From NCBI GenBank assembly GCA_023251195.1, contig JAHEZG010000215.1, positions 1 through 5,444 of the forward strand: a stretch of 5,444 bases of DNA, written 5' to 3'. Source of the DNA: Chitinophagaceae bacterium (lineage in GTDB: Bacteria > Bacteroidota > Bacteroidia > Chitinophagales > UBA10324). Under the pieces are notes generated by a model that saw only the letters and a list, made by a program, of their open reading frames with translations, searched no databases and was not told the DNA's origin. Numbering within the stretch: the first letter of the stretch is position 1; each line of letters begins with the position of its first letter. The translations under genes and the position numbers were made by a program. Shown piece after piece: positions 1-5,444 of the stretch.

Positions 1-92
1 ACATTTATAATTCGTTAAAAGAAAGTTTGCGTAAACAGTTTTATGAATTGCGTCAGGAAGATTTTACAAAACCTGAAAACGGTAAGGGCTGA
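1..92 (+). CDS. C-terminal end of an unidentified protein (5' part outside window)
   Basis: One frame, beginning at position 3, is open from the left edge to a TGA at 90-92 and gives 29 residues. They form a charged, helix-like tail containing LRKQFYELRQEDF and ending KPENGKG. A rho-independent hairpin begins 45 bases after the stop, which supports a real gene end. The tail loosely recalls the closing helix of Bacteroidota sulfatases, where a similar Leu-Arg/Lys-rich 'LyxLRxx' segment ends the protein. That is only an impression from a short stretch, so no function is assigned. The gene converges with the DUF6600-like gene on the other strand. Confidence 0.6.
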   Translation, partial: IYNSLKESLRKQFYELRQEDFTKPENGKG

Positions 93-136
93 CGAATAAA
101 ATTTTAATCAGTCAATTCTTCATTCAACTATAAAAT

Positions 137-176
137 CAAAAGCCCTGCGGTTTTCATCCGAGGGCTTTTGTGTTTT
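137..176. terminator. Bidirectional rho-independent terminator between convergent genes
   Basis: The arm CAAAAGCCCT (137-146) pairs perfectly with AGGGCTTTTG (161-170). After a single bulged G (147), CGG (148-150) pairs with CCG (158-160) around a seven-base loop. The flanks are A-rich on the left and T-rich on the right, so each strand ends its stem in a U-rich run. The hairpin lies between the stop of the left-edge gene (92) and the stop of the minus-strand DUF6600-like gene (210), and so probably ends both transcripts. Confidence 0.85.
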
Positions 177-209
177 CTGAACTTAAGTAGTCAACAAAGT
201 TGTCAGCAC

Positions 210-1700
210 TTATTTAGGTTTATCTTTTTTATTTCCGTGCTGATTGCCGCCCTGCATTTTGGGTTGCTGGTTTTGCTTCGGCTGATTGTTCATTTTTGGC
301 GGTGGTGCCTGTTGCTGTTGTTGTTGCTGTTGTTGTTGCGGTTGTTGTTGTTTTTGTTGCGGTGCCATTTGTTTCGGTGGCGGATTATTAGGAACTTGTT
401 GCTGCGTAGTCTGGTTATTCATTGTGCCTTGCTGATTTTGCTTTGGCTCCGGATTCACATTTTGTTTTGGCGCTTCCTGCTTCGGCACATTATTATTTTG
501 TTTTTGCGGAGCAGTTTGCTTCGGCGCAACCGGATTGGGCTGCGGATTATTTTGCTTCGGTGTTACACTTTGCTTCGGCGTTGTTTGATTGGGCGCACCT
601 TGTTTCGGTGTTACACTTTGCTTCGGCGTTGTTTGATTTGGCGCACCTTGTTTCGGTGTTACACTTTGCTTTGGCGTTGTTTGATTTGGCGCACCTTGTT
701 TCGGTGTTACACTTTGCTTCGGTGCAGTTTGATTGGGCGCCCCTTGCTTCGGAGTAGTTTGGTTTGACGAGTTTTTATTCGGAGCAGTTTTCACATTCGG
801 ATTCGGAGCAGTTTTATTAGGTGTGGTCTGCTTCGGTGAAACCTTGTCAGGCGCAGTTTTATTACCATTCACATTTCCGTTTTGTTTTGGCTGCACAATC
901 GGCTGCTTTGCATTTTCAAATTTCTTTGGAGCCGGTTTTTCACCCGGAGTGTTACCCGATGCTGTTACAGCAGGGCGGTAAAGTGTTACAGCATTTCCCT
1001 GCACTTCTGATTTGCCGGGCTTTGTGTTATTGTTCACCTTGTAAACAGGCACTTTTATTTTTGTTTCCTTTTCTATTTCACTCACACGCGGTCCGGTGAT
1101 GTAAGTGGTGTTATTGTTTATGTATGTGTTTTGCACCACTGTTGTATTGGTAAAAATATTTTCGACATGCGGACCATAGTAGTGATTGTGCCATCCCTGA
1201 TCAAACACATATCCTTGATTTACAAAAATCCATTGATTATATGGAGGATTGTAGTTCCACCATTCACCGGGGCCATAACCCGGACCTAAAGGAGTCCATC
1301 CATAATAACCACCGCCTTGTCGCCAGTTCACCCATGCAGGTCCCCACTCACGACCGGGTATCCATACCCAACCATAAAATGGATCATACACCCAGCGACC
1401 ATAATGGAAAGGTGCCCAACCCCATGAGTAATTTGATACCCATGTGCTGCCATAAGTAGTCATTACCCAGTATCCGTCGCTGTAATACGGACGGAAGTCA
1501 TTACCTAATCCCGGTTGCCACACATATCCGTACTGATCATCATTAATCCAGTTGCCATAAGGAGAAAGATCATCGTAAAAAACCTGGAAAGAAATACTTA
1601 CGCCCAGTTGAGCAAAAGATTTATCAGGTGCAGAAATCAACCAAAGGCAAAAGCAAATTGCAAATGCTGATAAAGCAGATTTCATTTTAATCGTTTTCAT
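210..1700 (-). CDS. Secreted DUF6600-like protein with a Pro/Gln/Lys-rich repeat tail
   Basis: The 496-residue product has three parts. Residues 1-30 are a signal peptide: basic start MKTIKMK, hydrophobic core, and a likely cleavage after SFA in front of QLGV. Residues about 41-170 are rich in Trp, Tyr and Gly with the spacing typical of DUF6600: DLSPYGNW, YVWQPG, FRPYYSDGYWV, GSTWVSNYSWGWAPFHYGRW, GWVWIPG.EWGPAWVNWR and GWTPLGPG. After a spacer, residues about 260-496 are low-complexity Pro/Gln/Lys/Asn with four 16-residue repeats (320-383) and a poly-Gln run (about 447-464), ending in a lysine-rich tail. The molecular function of DUF6600 is unknown; related proteins occur in Bacteroidota and Proteobacteria. 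Periplasmic or surface location is inferred from the signal peptide. A second ATG at codon 6 (1683-1685) could also start it; neither has a Shine-Dalgarno motif. The 200-base gap upstream suggests its own promoter, but I could not place one. Confidence 0.88.
   Translation of the reverse strand: MKTIKMKSALSAFAICFCLWLISAPDKSFAQLGVSISFQVFYDDLSPYGNWINDDQYGYVWQPGLGNDFRPYYSDGYWVMTTYGSTWVSNYSWGWAPFHYGRWVYDPFYGWVWIPGREWGPAWVNWRQGGGYYGWTPLGPGYGPGEWWNYNPPYNQWIFVNQGYVFDQGWHNHYYGPHVENIFTNTTVVQNTYINNNTTYITGPRVSEIEKETKIKVPVYKVNNNTKPGKSEVQGNAVTLYRPAVTASGNTPGEKPAPKKFENAKQPIVQPKQNGNVNGNKTAPDKVSPKQTTPNKTAPNPNVKTAPNKNSSNQTTPKQGAPNQTAPKQSVTPKQGAPNQTTPKQSVTPKQGAPNQTTPKQSVTPKQGAPNQTTPKQSVTPKQNNPQPNPVAPKQTAPQKQNNNVPKQEAPKQNVNPEPKQNQQGTMNNQTTQQQVPNNPPPKQMAPQQKQQQPQQQQQQQQQQAPPPKMNNQPKQNQQPKMQGGNQHGNKKDKPK
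309..362 (-). repeat. Poly-glutamine (CAA/CAG) tract
   Basis: On the minus strand this stretch is almost entirely CAA and CAG codons, interrupted by one Lys and one Pro. It encodes residues about 447-464 of the DUF6600-like protein, with ten consecutive Gln at the C-terminal side, followed by APPP. It is a trinucleotide-type repeat where slippage could change the length without breaking the frame. Confidence 0.85.
552..743 (-). repeat. Four tandem 48-bp repeats inside the DUF6600-like gene
   Basis: Four in-phase units lie at 552-599, 600-647, 648-695 and 696-743, with a degenerate partial unit beyond 744. Each encodes sixteen residues, consensus GAPNQTTPKQSVTPKQ; the first in protein order has NQTA instead of NQTT. 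The units differ at only a few bases, for example TTGCTTC/TTGTTTC and GATTGGG/GATTTGG. That near-identity suggests recent duplication or ongoing homogenisation. Because 48 is a multiple of three, copy-number change keeps the frame. Confidence 0.95.
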
Positions 1701-1828
1701 GATTTTTTAATTTTAATTATAACTACAGCTACTCTGGTTCAAAAACATGCTAATCCATTAATTGAAAAATGATTTACTATCAGCATTAATTTTGGAATAC
1801 CTCCAACAGATTATGACATACATAAACT

Positions 1829-1863
1829 AAAAAAGTAAAGCCGCTCACCTTCAGAGATGCTTT
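1829..1863 (-). terminator. Possible terminator after the DoxX-family gene
   Basis: Read on the minus strand, AAAGC (1863-1859) pairs with GCTTT (1841-1837). An inner CTC/GAG helix sits between them, and ACTTTTTT follows. The hairpin lies about 38 bases past the DoxX stop, which is where a terminator is expected. The stem is short and interrupted by an internal loop, so the call is tentative. Confidence 0.35.
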
Positions 1864-1900
1864 GCCATCACAACCTTGTAATCACATCACCAGAAAAAAA

Positions 1901-2419
1901 TTATTCGTTCGGAACATTGAAGTCCAAGAATGGAGGCTTGGCATTTATTTGCATTCTTTCGCTTTCGTCAATTGAGGCATCAGTTAACCTGGATCGCTTG
2001 CTATCCATCCAGAAACGATAGACAGAAAAATCTCCATTGCCATAGATGAAGAAAAACAACAACAGGCAAAGTGTAACAGCCGACAATAAAAATTCTCCAA
2101 TACCTGAATTTGCAAAATTTACATTCACATAGACAGTGGCAATTGTTACAATAGGAATAAGCACTGCACTTGATAGCCGGGTCATTAAACCCAGCAGAAT
2201 GAAAAAGCCAAAGTATAAATGAATGCCTGCAAGTATCTGCACAATCACAATATTGGAAAACCCGAATTCAACCTGCATGGTTTGAACCATTCCTGCCATG
2301 TCGAATAGAAATTCAAAACCCTTTACAAGGATAATTAATCCAAGAACTATTCGTAAACAATCTGTAAGACCGGAGCGAAACTTCGCGCTCCATAAATCTA
2401 ATTGTTGAGTGAGTTTCAT
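1901..2419 (-). CDS. DoxX-family integral membrane protein
   Basis: The 172-residue protein has four predicted membrane helices at about 21-40, 57-79, 82-101 and 107-127, the normal topology of DoxX/DoxD-like proteins. Family-like features are the amphipathic start leading into LRIVLGLIILVKGFEFLF, the GxxLYFGFFILLGLMTRLSSAVL segment spanning helices 2 and 3, and GNGDFSVYRFW after helix 4, which matches the 'GxGxxSxD' end of the family. DoxX proteins are linked in some bacteria to quinone-dependent oxidation or redox homeostasis, but most members have no known substrate and none is claimed here. The last 40 or so residues form a charged cytosolic tail slightly longer than usual. The gene starts 54 bases after the CBS-domain gene on the same strand and is probably its downstream operon partner. 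No Shine-Dalgarno motif precedes the ATG; the leader is A/T-rich. Confidence 0.87.
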   Translation of the reverse strand: MKLTQQLDLWSAKFRSGLTDCLRIVLGLIILVKGFEFLFDMAGMVQTMQVEFGFSNIVIVQILAGIHLYFGFFILLGLMTRLSSAVLIPIVTIATVYVNVNFANSGIGEFLLSAVTLCLLLFFFIYGNGDFSVYRFWMDSKRSRLTDASIDESERMQINAKPPFLDFNVPNE

Positions 2420-2473
2420 TTGAAAAAATTTAGTTGATTAATATTGATTCACATGCTTTGTGCCAAAAGCTGT

Positions 2474-2914
2474 TCAGGCAAAACCCTGTTGCCCCGATAT
2501 GTAATGATCGAGGTTGTTAATAATGTATTGTTGTTCAGTGATAATTGATTTCACCACATCACCAATAGAAACAATTCCAATGACAGCCCCATTTCTAGTA
2601 ACCGGAAGATGACGGACAAATTTATTGGTCATCAGATTCATGCACGCTTCCACATCGGTATCTTCTGTAACAGTTAAAGGATTCGGATGCATGACATCCG
2701 CTATCAATGTCTCTTTTGAAAATTTTCCTTTCAATATCACTTTGCGCGCATAATCTCGTTCGGTAAATATTCCAATCAATGCATTTTCCGAAATCACTAA
2801 CAGGGACCCCAGATTTTTATCAGCCATTAATTTAAGTGCATCGTAAACGGTACTGTCGAAACTAACTGAGTAAACAGTTCTGTCTTTCTGATTTAAAACA
2901 TCTCGGACTTTCAT
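2474..2914 (-). CDS. Tandem CBS-domain protein (CBS pair)
   Basis: The 146-residue soluble protein consists almost only of two CBS domains, about residues 8-60 and 72-128. CBS1 has TVYDALKLMADKNLGSLLV and GIFTERDYARKVILKGK; CBS2 has ADVMHPNPLTVTEDTDVEACMNLM, KFVRHLPV and GIVSIGDVVKSII. A short helix with HYISGQ follows. This is the stand-alone CBS-pair type common in Proteobacteria and Bacteroidota. CBS pairs bind adenine nucleotides (AMP, ATP, SAM, sometimes NAD) in the cleft between domains and act as energy or redox sensors; the ligand here cannot be read from sequence. It probably acts in the cytosol. It is the first gene of a likely two-gene unit with the DoxX-family gene, suggesting a link between ligand sensing and a membrane protein. 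The ATG is preceded by CTTAACCCC with no Shine-Dalgarno motif. Length and both domains look intact. Confidence 0.93.
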   Translation of the reverse strand: MKVRDVLNQKDRTVYSVSFDSTVYDALKLMADKNLGSLLVISENALIGIFTERDYARKVILKGKFSKETLIADVMHPNPLTVTEDTDVEACMNLMTNKFVRHLPVTRNGAVIGIVSIGDVVKSIITEQQYIINNLDHYISGQQGFA

Positions 2915-3309
2915 GGGGTTAAGGGTTTTTAATGATTAAAAAAAAATCCAAAAAACTAATCGTTTTTAAGCTAGGTTTTTCTCCTATCGCATTAACAACA
3001 ATATTTTCTACAAAACTTTATTAAGGTTAAATATTCGGTACTAGAAATTGATTGCACAAATCACCTGCCATTCAATTTCTGTTTTCTTTTCATTGCAACA
3101 GTTTGAATTTCTTTTTCCATTAGATGGAATAAATTTCCTGATAATGGAAAATCATTCACACTTTTTTAATGAAGCAAATACTATTTCAGTTTATAAATCA
3201 GTGAAATTCAATTTAAGGAAATGATTTTTTGGGAAGCAATTTATTGGCATAAGGTTGATTAGATACCCTGCATCAAATCAATTTTTTAAAACCAAATTTT
3301 TTTAAAGCC
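2915..3309. other. AT-rich divergent intergenic region, no gene seen
   Basis: These 395 bases separate the divergently transcribed CBS-domain and coiled-coil genes, so they must hold promoters in both directions. No frame gives a credible protein: an ATG at 3221 after AAGGAA opens only 13 codons. I found no convincing Bacteroidota promoter pair (TTG at -33, TAnnTTTG at -7) on either strand. Inverted repeats are present: arms 3113-3122/3142-3151 (separate entry), AGAAATTGA/TCAATTTCT at 3043-3051/3072-3080, and ATTTCA/TGAAAT at 3183-3188/3202-3207. Two similar A/T blocks, AATTTTTTAAA (3280-3290) and AAATTTTTTTAAA (3294-3306), sit just before the ATG at 3310. Confidence 0.8.
3113..3151. repeat. 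Ten-base inverted repeat with nested inner stem
   Basis: TTTTCCATTA (3113-3122) is the exact reverse complement of TAATGGAAAA (3142-3151). Inside, GGAA (3126-3129) can pair with TTCC (3135-3138) around the loop TAAAT. In the transcript the three unpaired positions on each side (GAT and TGA) would face each other as a tandem G-A/A-G mismatch plus U-U. A second, overlapping pairing, TTCCAT-TAG-ATGGAA (3115-3129), is also possible. The element lies about 160 bases upstream of the coiled-coil gene and could be a DNA operator or a leader hairpin. There is no T-run, so it is not a standard terminator. Confidence 0.5.
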
Positions 3310-4293
3310 ATGAAAAATCAAGTTAAACAGCACCCGCTTACTGAAGATTACGGCGGAACAGAAAGAAAAGATGTAACAGTTGTAAAACAAAAAAATGGTT
3401 GGATCATTCTTTTGGTTCTTACCACCATTCTGTTTTTAGGAACAAGTATTTATCTTTTTTCAGATCATATAAAGCAAGTTAAAACCGCTGAAACATTAAC
3501 AACTAAAGTTACTGAATCAGAAGGACGCTATACTGATCTGGATACAAAGTACACTGCCGCTCTTGCCGAAATAGAATCTTATAAAGGAAAGAATGCAGAG
3601 ATGGATAGCATGCTTGCAGAGAAAGAAAAAAGTATTCAAGGATTGCAGGCATCGTTGAATAAAGAAAGAAAGCACGGACAAATAAGTGAGTCTGATTACA
3701 AAAAACATTTAGACGAACTGAATGGTGTGGTTGCTGAACTGAATGCAAAAATTGAAACTTTGCAAAAAGAAAATTTAGTTATTACTGCGCAGCGCGATTC
3801 ATTGGGAAAAGACATTGGTATGAAAGTAAATACTATTACTGATTTGCAAACCAGCAATACATCTTTAACAAAGAAAGTAACTATTGCTTCGCTTATTATT
3901 CCTCAGGATATTGTTGTTGCCGGAAGCAGATTCCGCTCAAATGGTAAAGAACTGGTAACTAATAAAGCGCAGAAAGCGCAGCAAATAAAATTGTGTTTCA
4001 AAGCACCTGAAAACAAAGTTGCAGATCCCGGTAAGAAAGTATTTCTCATTCGCCTGATAAGCCCGCAGTTTACCGTGTTGTCAGTTACCGATGAGGGTTC
4101 CGGTCAGTTCAATGATGCAAACACAAATCAGGTAATGCTGTACACGACTTCAGCAACTATTGATTACGACAATCAGCCAAAAGATGTTTGTGTTCATTGG
4201 AATCAGAAAGAACCTTTCACCGAAGGAAAATACACAGCTGAAATTTATCAGGATGGTTACCTAGTAGGAAAACAAAATTTTGAAATGAAATAA
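3310..4293 (+). CDS. Membrane-anchored coiled-coil protein with conserved C-terminal beta domain
   Basis: The 327-residue protein has a hydrophilic N-terminus (1-29) and one membrane helix (about 30-51, GWIILLVLTTILFLGTSIYLF). A long heptad-like coiled coil follows (about 53-190, with AEIESYKGKNAEMDSML and LNAKIETLQKEN), then a probable beta-rich domain (about 195-327). That domain carries IKLCFKAPENKVADPGKKVFLIRLISP, DYDNQPKDVCVHW and GKYTAEIYQDGYLVGKQNFEMK. From general knowledge, this C-terminal pattern (charged strand, 'eNkvadpGkK', 'VCVhW', 'G.Y..eIY.DG..vG') recurs in Bacteroidota proteins with the same build, often auto-named after SMC or ParA because of the coiled coil alone; no function is established. 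With no cleavable signal, the coiled coil and C-domain probably project into the periplasm, but orientation is inferred. It stands alone: divergent from the CBS gene and closed by its own terminator. The ATG follows an A/T-rich leader without a Shine-Dalgarno motif. Confidence 0.85.
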   Translation: MKNQVKQHPLTEDYGGTERKDVTVVKQKNGWIILLVLTTILFLGTSIYLFSDHIKQVKTAETLTTKVTESEGRYTDLDTKYTAALAEIESYKGKNAEMDSMLAEKEKSIQGLQASLNKERKHGQISESDYKKHLDELNGVVAELNAKIETLQKENLVITAQRDSLGKDIGMKVNTITDLQTSNTSLTKKVTIASLIIPQDIVVAGSRFRSNGKELVTNKAQKAQQIKLCFKAPENKVADPGKKVFLIRLISPQFTVLSVTDEGSGQFNDANTNQVMLYTTSATIDYDNQPKDVCVHWNQKEPFTEGKYTAEIYQDGYLVGKQNFEMK

Positions 4294-4309
4294 GGGGTGG
4301 TGTTTGACC

Positions 4310-4358
4310 GTAAAGTCAGGAATGAATTGTGAATATTCAAATTTATATCGGACTTTAC
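4310..4358 (+). other. Structured 3' untranslated segment
   Basis: GTAAAGTC (4310-4317) and GACTTTAC (4351-4358) are perfect reverse complements 33 bases apart. They enclose the perfect ten-base palindrome TGAATATTCA (4330-4339). The segment lies between the stop of the coiled-coil gene and its terminator, so the mRNA may fold it into a closing stem over a small inner hairpin. The palindrome could instead be a protein-binding site. Neither role is shown. Confidence 0.4.
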
Positions 4359-4363
4359 AAAAC

Positions 4364-4400
4364 CGGCAGGAAAGCAAAAACTTTTCTGCCGTTTTTTTTT
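4364..4400 (+). terminator. Strong rho-independent terminator of the coiled-coil gene
   Basis: CGGCAGGAAAG (4364-4374) pairs with CTTTTCTGCCG (4381-4391) over eleven positions with a single G-U, around the six-base loop CAAAAA. Nine T follow (4392-4400). It lies 70 bases after the stop of the coiled-coil gene, giving that gene a single-gene transcript end. Confidence 0.93.
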
Positions 4401-4529
4401 CTTAAACATTTTGTTGAACACAGAACTATTTCAATATTCCATTTTTTTATTTCAGAAAATATTTTAGTGTATAAATAAATCAGCAAACAGATTTTTATTA
4501 GGAATAGAATCAGATTTTAAATCTATGAA

Positions 4530-4546
4530 AGAATGAAAAACATTCT
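4530..4546 (-). terminator. Weak hairpin directly after the cytochrome stop codon
   Basis: On the minus strand AGAATG pairs with CATTCT over six positions around a TTTTT loop, beginning one base after the TAA (4550-4548). TTCATAGATTT follows. The stem has only two G-C pairs and the T-run is broken, so it would be a weak terminator at best. A second small palindrome, AGATTT-T-AAATCT, lies just beyond at 4512-4524. Confidence 0.25.
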
Positions 4547-4547
4547 G

Positions 4548-5444
4548 TTACAACGATTCTAAAAATTTAATAATTGCTTTTTGATTTTCGTCGGTAAGAT
4601 GATCGAATGAATTTTTTCTTGCTGTTGCTTCGCCTCCATGCATTTCAATTGCCTCCTGAATGCTGTGTGCACGCCCGTCATGTAAAAGATAATACGCTCC
4701 ATCCTGTGAAAGTGGCGCGAGACCTAAACCCCATAGCGGCGGCGTGCGCCATTCATAAGTTTTTGCATTGCCTTCGGTATAGCCATCATCCAACCCGCTT
4801 CCCATATCGTGCAAAAGCAGATCTGTATATGGATGAAAATTCTGGAAGCTCAGACTTTCACACGAAGAATATCCGGTGGTGAGTGTTTCCTTGTGACAAC
4901 CTGTGCATCCAATGCCGGTGAATAATTCTTTTCCGCGCTTAACTTCTGCATCATCCGGATTCCGCTGTGTTGGTGTCTTGATTGTTTGCAGATAAAAAAC
5001 AAGTTTCTGAATATCCTCATTTGAAATTTCAGCTGTAACACTTTGATGGGTGTAAGTATCTATGGGTTCAAACTCTGAAACAATACCGATATCCTGATTG
5101 AGTGCTCTGCAAACCTGCTCAAAAATATTATACACACTTGCCTTTTTGCCAATTCTGCAAATGTACTTTCCTTGTTGCTCCACTGCTCCATTCAAGGGTG
5201 TTATGTAGGAGGGAATTAAATTCCAATCCGGCACTCCGGAAATTCCATCGCCATCAATGTCGTATGGATCTGCCATTGACAGTATTGTTTGATCGGGCAC
5301 CAATTCAAGATAACCCATATCTGCCACTGCCGGAGCGAGCAGGTCTGTAAATGGTGCACCTGCAGGAATAGTTTCCGGTGTAAATCCATTGATACATTGA
5401 TTTTGTAATTGCGGGGCGCCCATTTCTAAAAAATGATTGCCACT
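4548..5444 (-). CDS. Di-haem oxidoreductase family (DUF1111) c-type cytochrome, C-terminal part
   Basis: The frame stays open through the right edge: seven codons (SGNHFLE) precede the first ATG at 5423-5421. That ATG is therefore internal, and 298 C-terminal residues are seen. Numbering from the edge, DPYD (59-62) and the acidic DGDGISG (64-70) come first, then CRIGKKAS (96-103) and ALNQDIG (114-120), which match the family's 'GRFGWKA...QxAxAxxxDxGI' block. The haem c site CTGCH is at 180-184, followed by WRTPPLWGLG (232-241), LHDGRA (254-259) and HGGEA (269-273). This order is characteristic of the DUF1111/COG3488 di-haem family, related to cytochrome c peroxidases such as MauG and CcpA; members are periplasmic redox proteins, often without a known substrate. 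Only one CxxCH is visible; the other haem site, if present, should be upstream. The family often neighbours imelysin-type genes, which could be looked for beyond the edge. Confidence 0.9.
   Translation of the reverse strand, partial: SGNHFLEMGAPQLQNQCINGFTPETIPAGAPFTDLLAPAVADMGYLELVPDQTILSMADPYDIDGDGISGVPDWNLIPSYITPLNGAVEQQGKYICRIGKKASVYNIFEQVCRALNQDIGIVSEFEPIDTYTHQSVTAEISNEDIQKLVFYLQTIKTPTQRNPDDAEVKRGKELFTGIGCTGCHKETLTTGYSSCESLSFQNFHPYTDLLLHDMGSGLDDGYTEGNAKTYEWRTPPLWGLGLAPLSQDGAYYLLHDGRAHSIQEAIEMHGGEATARKNSFDHLTDENQKAIIKFLESL

Noticed and set aside
168..767. A long Leu/Arg-rich open frame on the plus strand
   Set aside because: It is the antisense of the Gln/Pro/Lys-rich repeat tail. CAA/CAG codons read backwards give TTG/CTG Leu, which keeps the frame open. 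It has no family resemblance and overlaps a well-supported gene.
422..1099. Further plus-strand open frames with Phe/Ala-rich repeats
   Set aside because: Their repeats mirror the 48-bp array of the minus-strand gene, and their composition is not protein-like.
1740..1747. TGTTTTTG on the minus strand as a -7 promoter box for the DUF6600-like gene
   Set aside because: It differs from TAnnTTTG at the key A, and no TTG lies at the expected distance upstream.
2455..2470. GCTTT/AAAGC hairpin between the CBS and DoxX genes as a terminator
   Set aside because: The stem has only five pairs and no T-run follows on the minus strand, so it is unlikely to separate the two genes.
3221..3262. Short open frame after AAGGAA in the intergenic region
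   Set aside because: It encodes only 13 residues, the purine run touches the ATG leaving no normal spacing, and nothing supports translation.
3509..3748. Minus-strand open frames inside the coiled-coil gene
   Set aside because: They lie wholly opposite a coding sequence with clear protein architecture and show no domain or start signal.
5102..5350. Plus-strand open frame inside the cytochrome gene
   Set aside because: It is the antisense of conserved family residues such as DGDGISG and has no recognisable motif.
5421..5423. ATG at 5423 as the start of the cytochrome gene
   Set aside because: The same frame continues upstream to the window edge, no signal peptide follows this ATG, and the family has a further N-terminal domain. 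It is an internal methionine.

Overview
The window reads as chromosomal DNA of a Bacteroidota bacterium, probably an environmental member of the Chitinophagaceae/Sphingobacteriia/Saprospiria part of the phylum. The reasons are an AT-rich base composition, start codons without Shine-Dalgarno motifs but with A/T-rich leaders, and the gene set: a DUF6600-type secreted protein, a DoxX membrane protein, a tandem-CBS protein, a membrane-anchored coiled-coil protein with a Bacteroidota-type C-terminal domain, and a DUF1111-type di-haem oxidoreductase. The species cannot be named from the sequence.

Layout from left to right. (1) Positions 1-92 are the last 30 codons of a rightward gene cut by the window edge. 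It meets the next gene tail to tail across a strong hairpin terminator (about 137-176) that can serve both strands. (2) Positions 210-1700 on the minus strand encode a secreted protein with a Trp/Tyr/Gly-rich DUF6600-like domain. Its long Pro/Gln/Lys/Asn tail contains four 48-bp tandem repeats and a poly-glutamine tract. (3) Positions 1901-2419 and 2474-2914, both minus, form a probable two-gene unit transcribed from the CBS-pair protein into the DoxX-family protein. (4) Positions 2915-3309 are an AT-rich divergent intergenic region with inverted repeats and no gene. (5) Positions 3310-4293, plus, encode the membrane-anchored coiled-coil protein, followed by a structured 3' end and a textbook terminator ending in nine T. 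(6) Positions 4548-5444, minus, are the C-terminal 298 residues of a c-type cytochrome of the DUF1111/di-haem oxidoreductase family. Its true start lies beyond the right edge.

The genes do not form one obvious pathway. Three of the five main products are predicted to be at the envelope (one secreted, two membrane-embedded), and the cytochrome family is periplasmic. The CBS protein is the only predicted cytosolic sensor. The CBS-DoxX pair is the only arrangement that looks co-transcribed. I see no mobile element, CRISPR array, tRNA or rRNA, and no convincing new multi-gene system. The items most worth a second look are the repeat tail of the DUF6600-like protein, the uncharacterised coiled-coil protein with its conserved C-terminal domain, and the hairpins in its upstream and downstream non-coding DNA.
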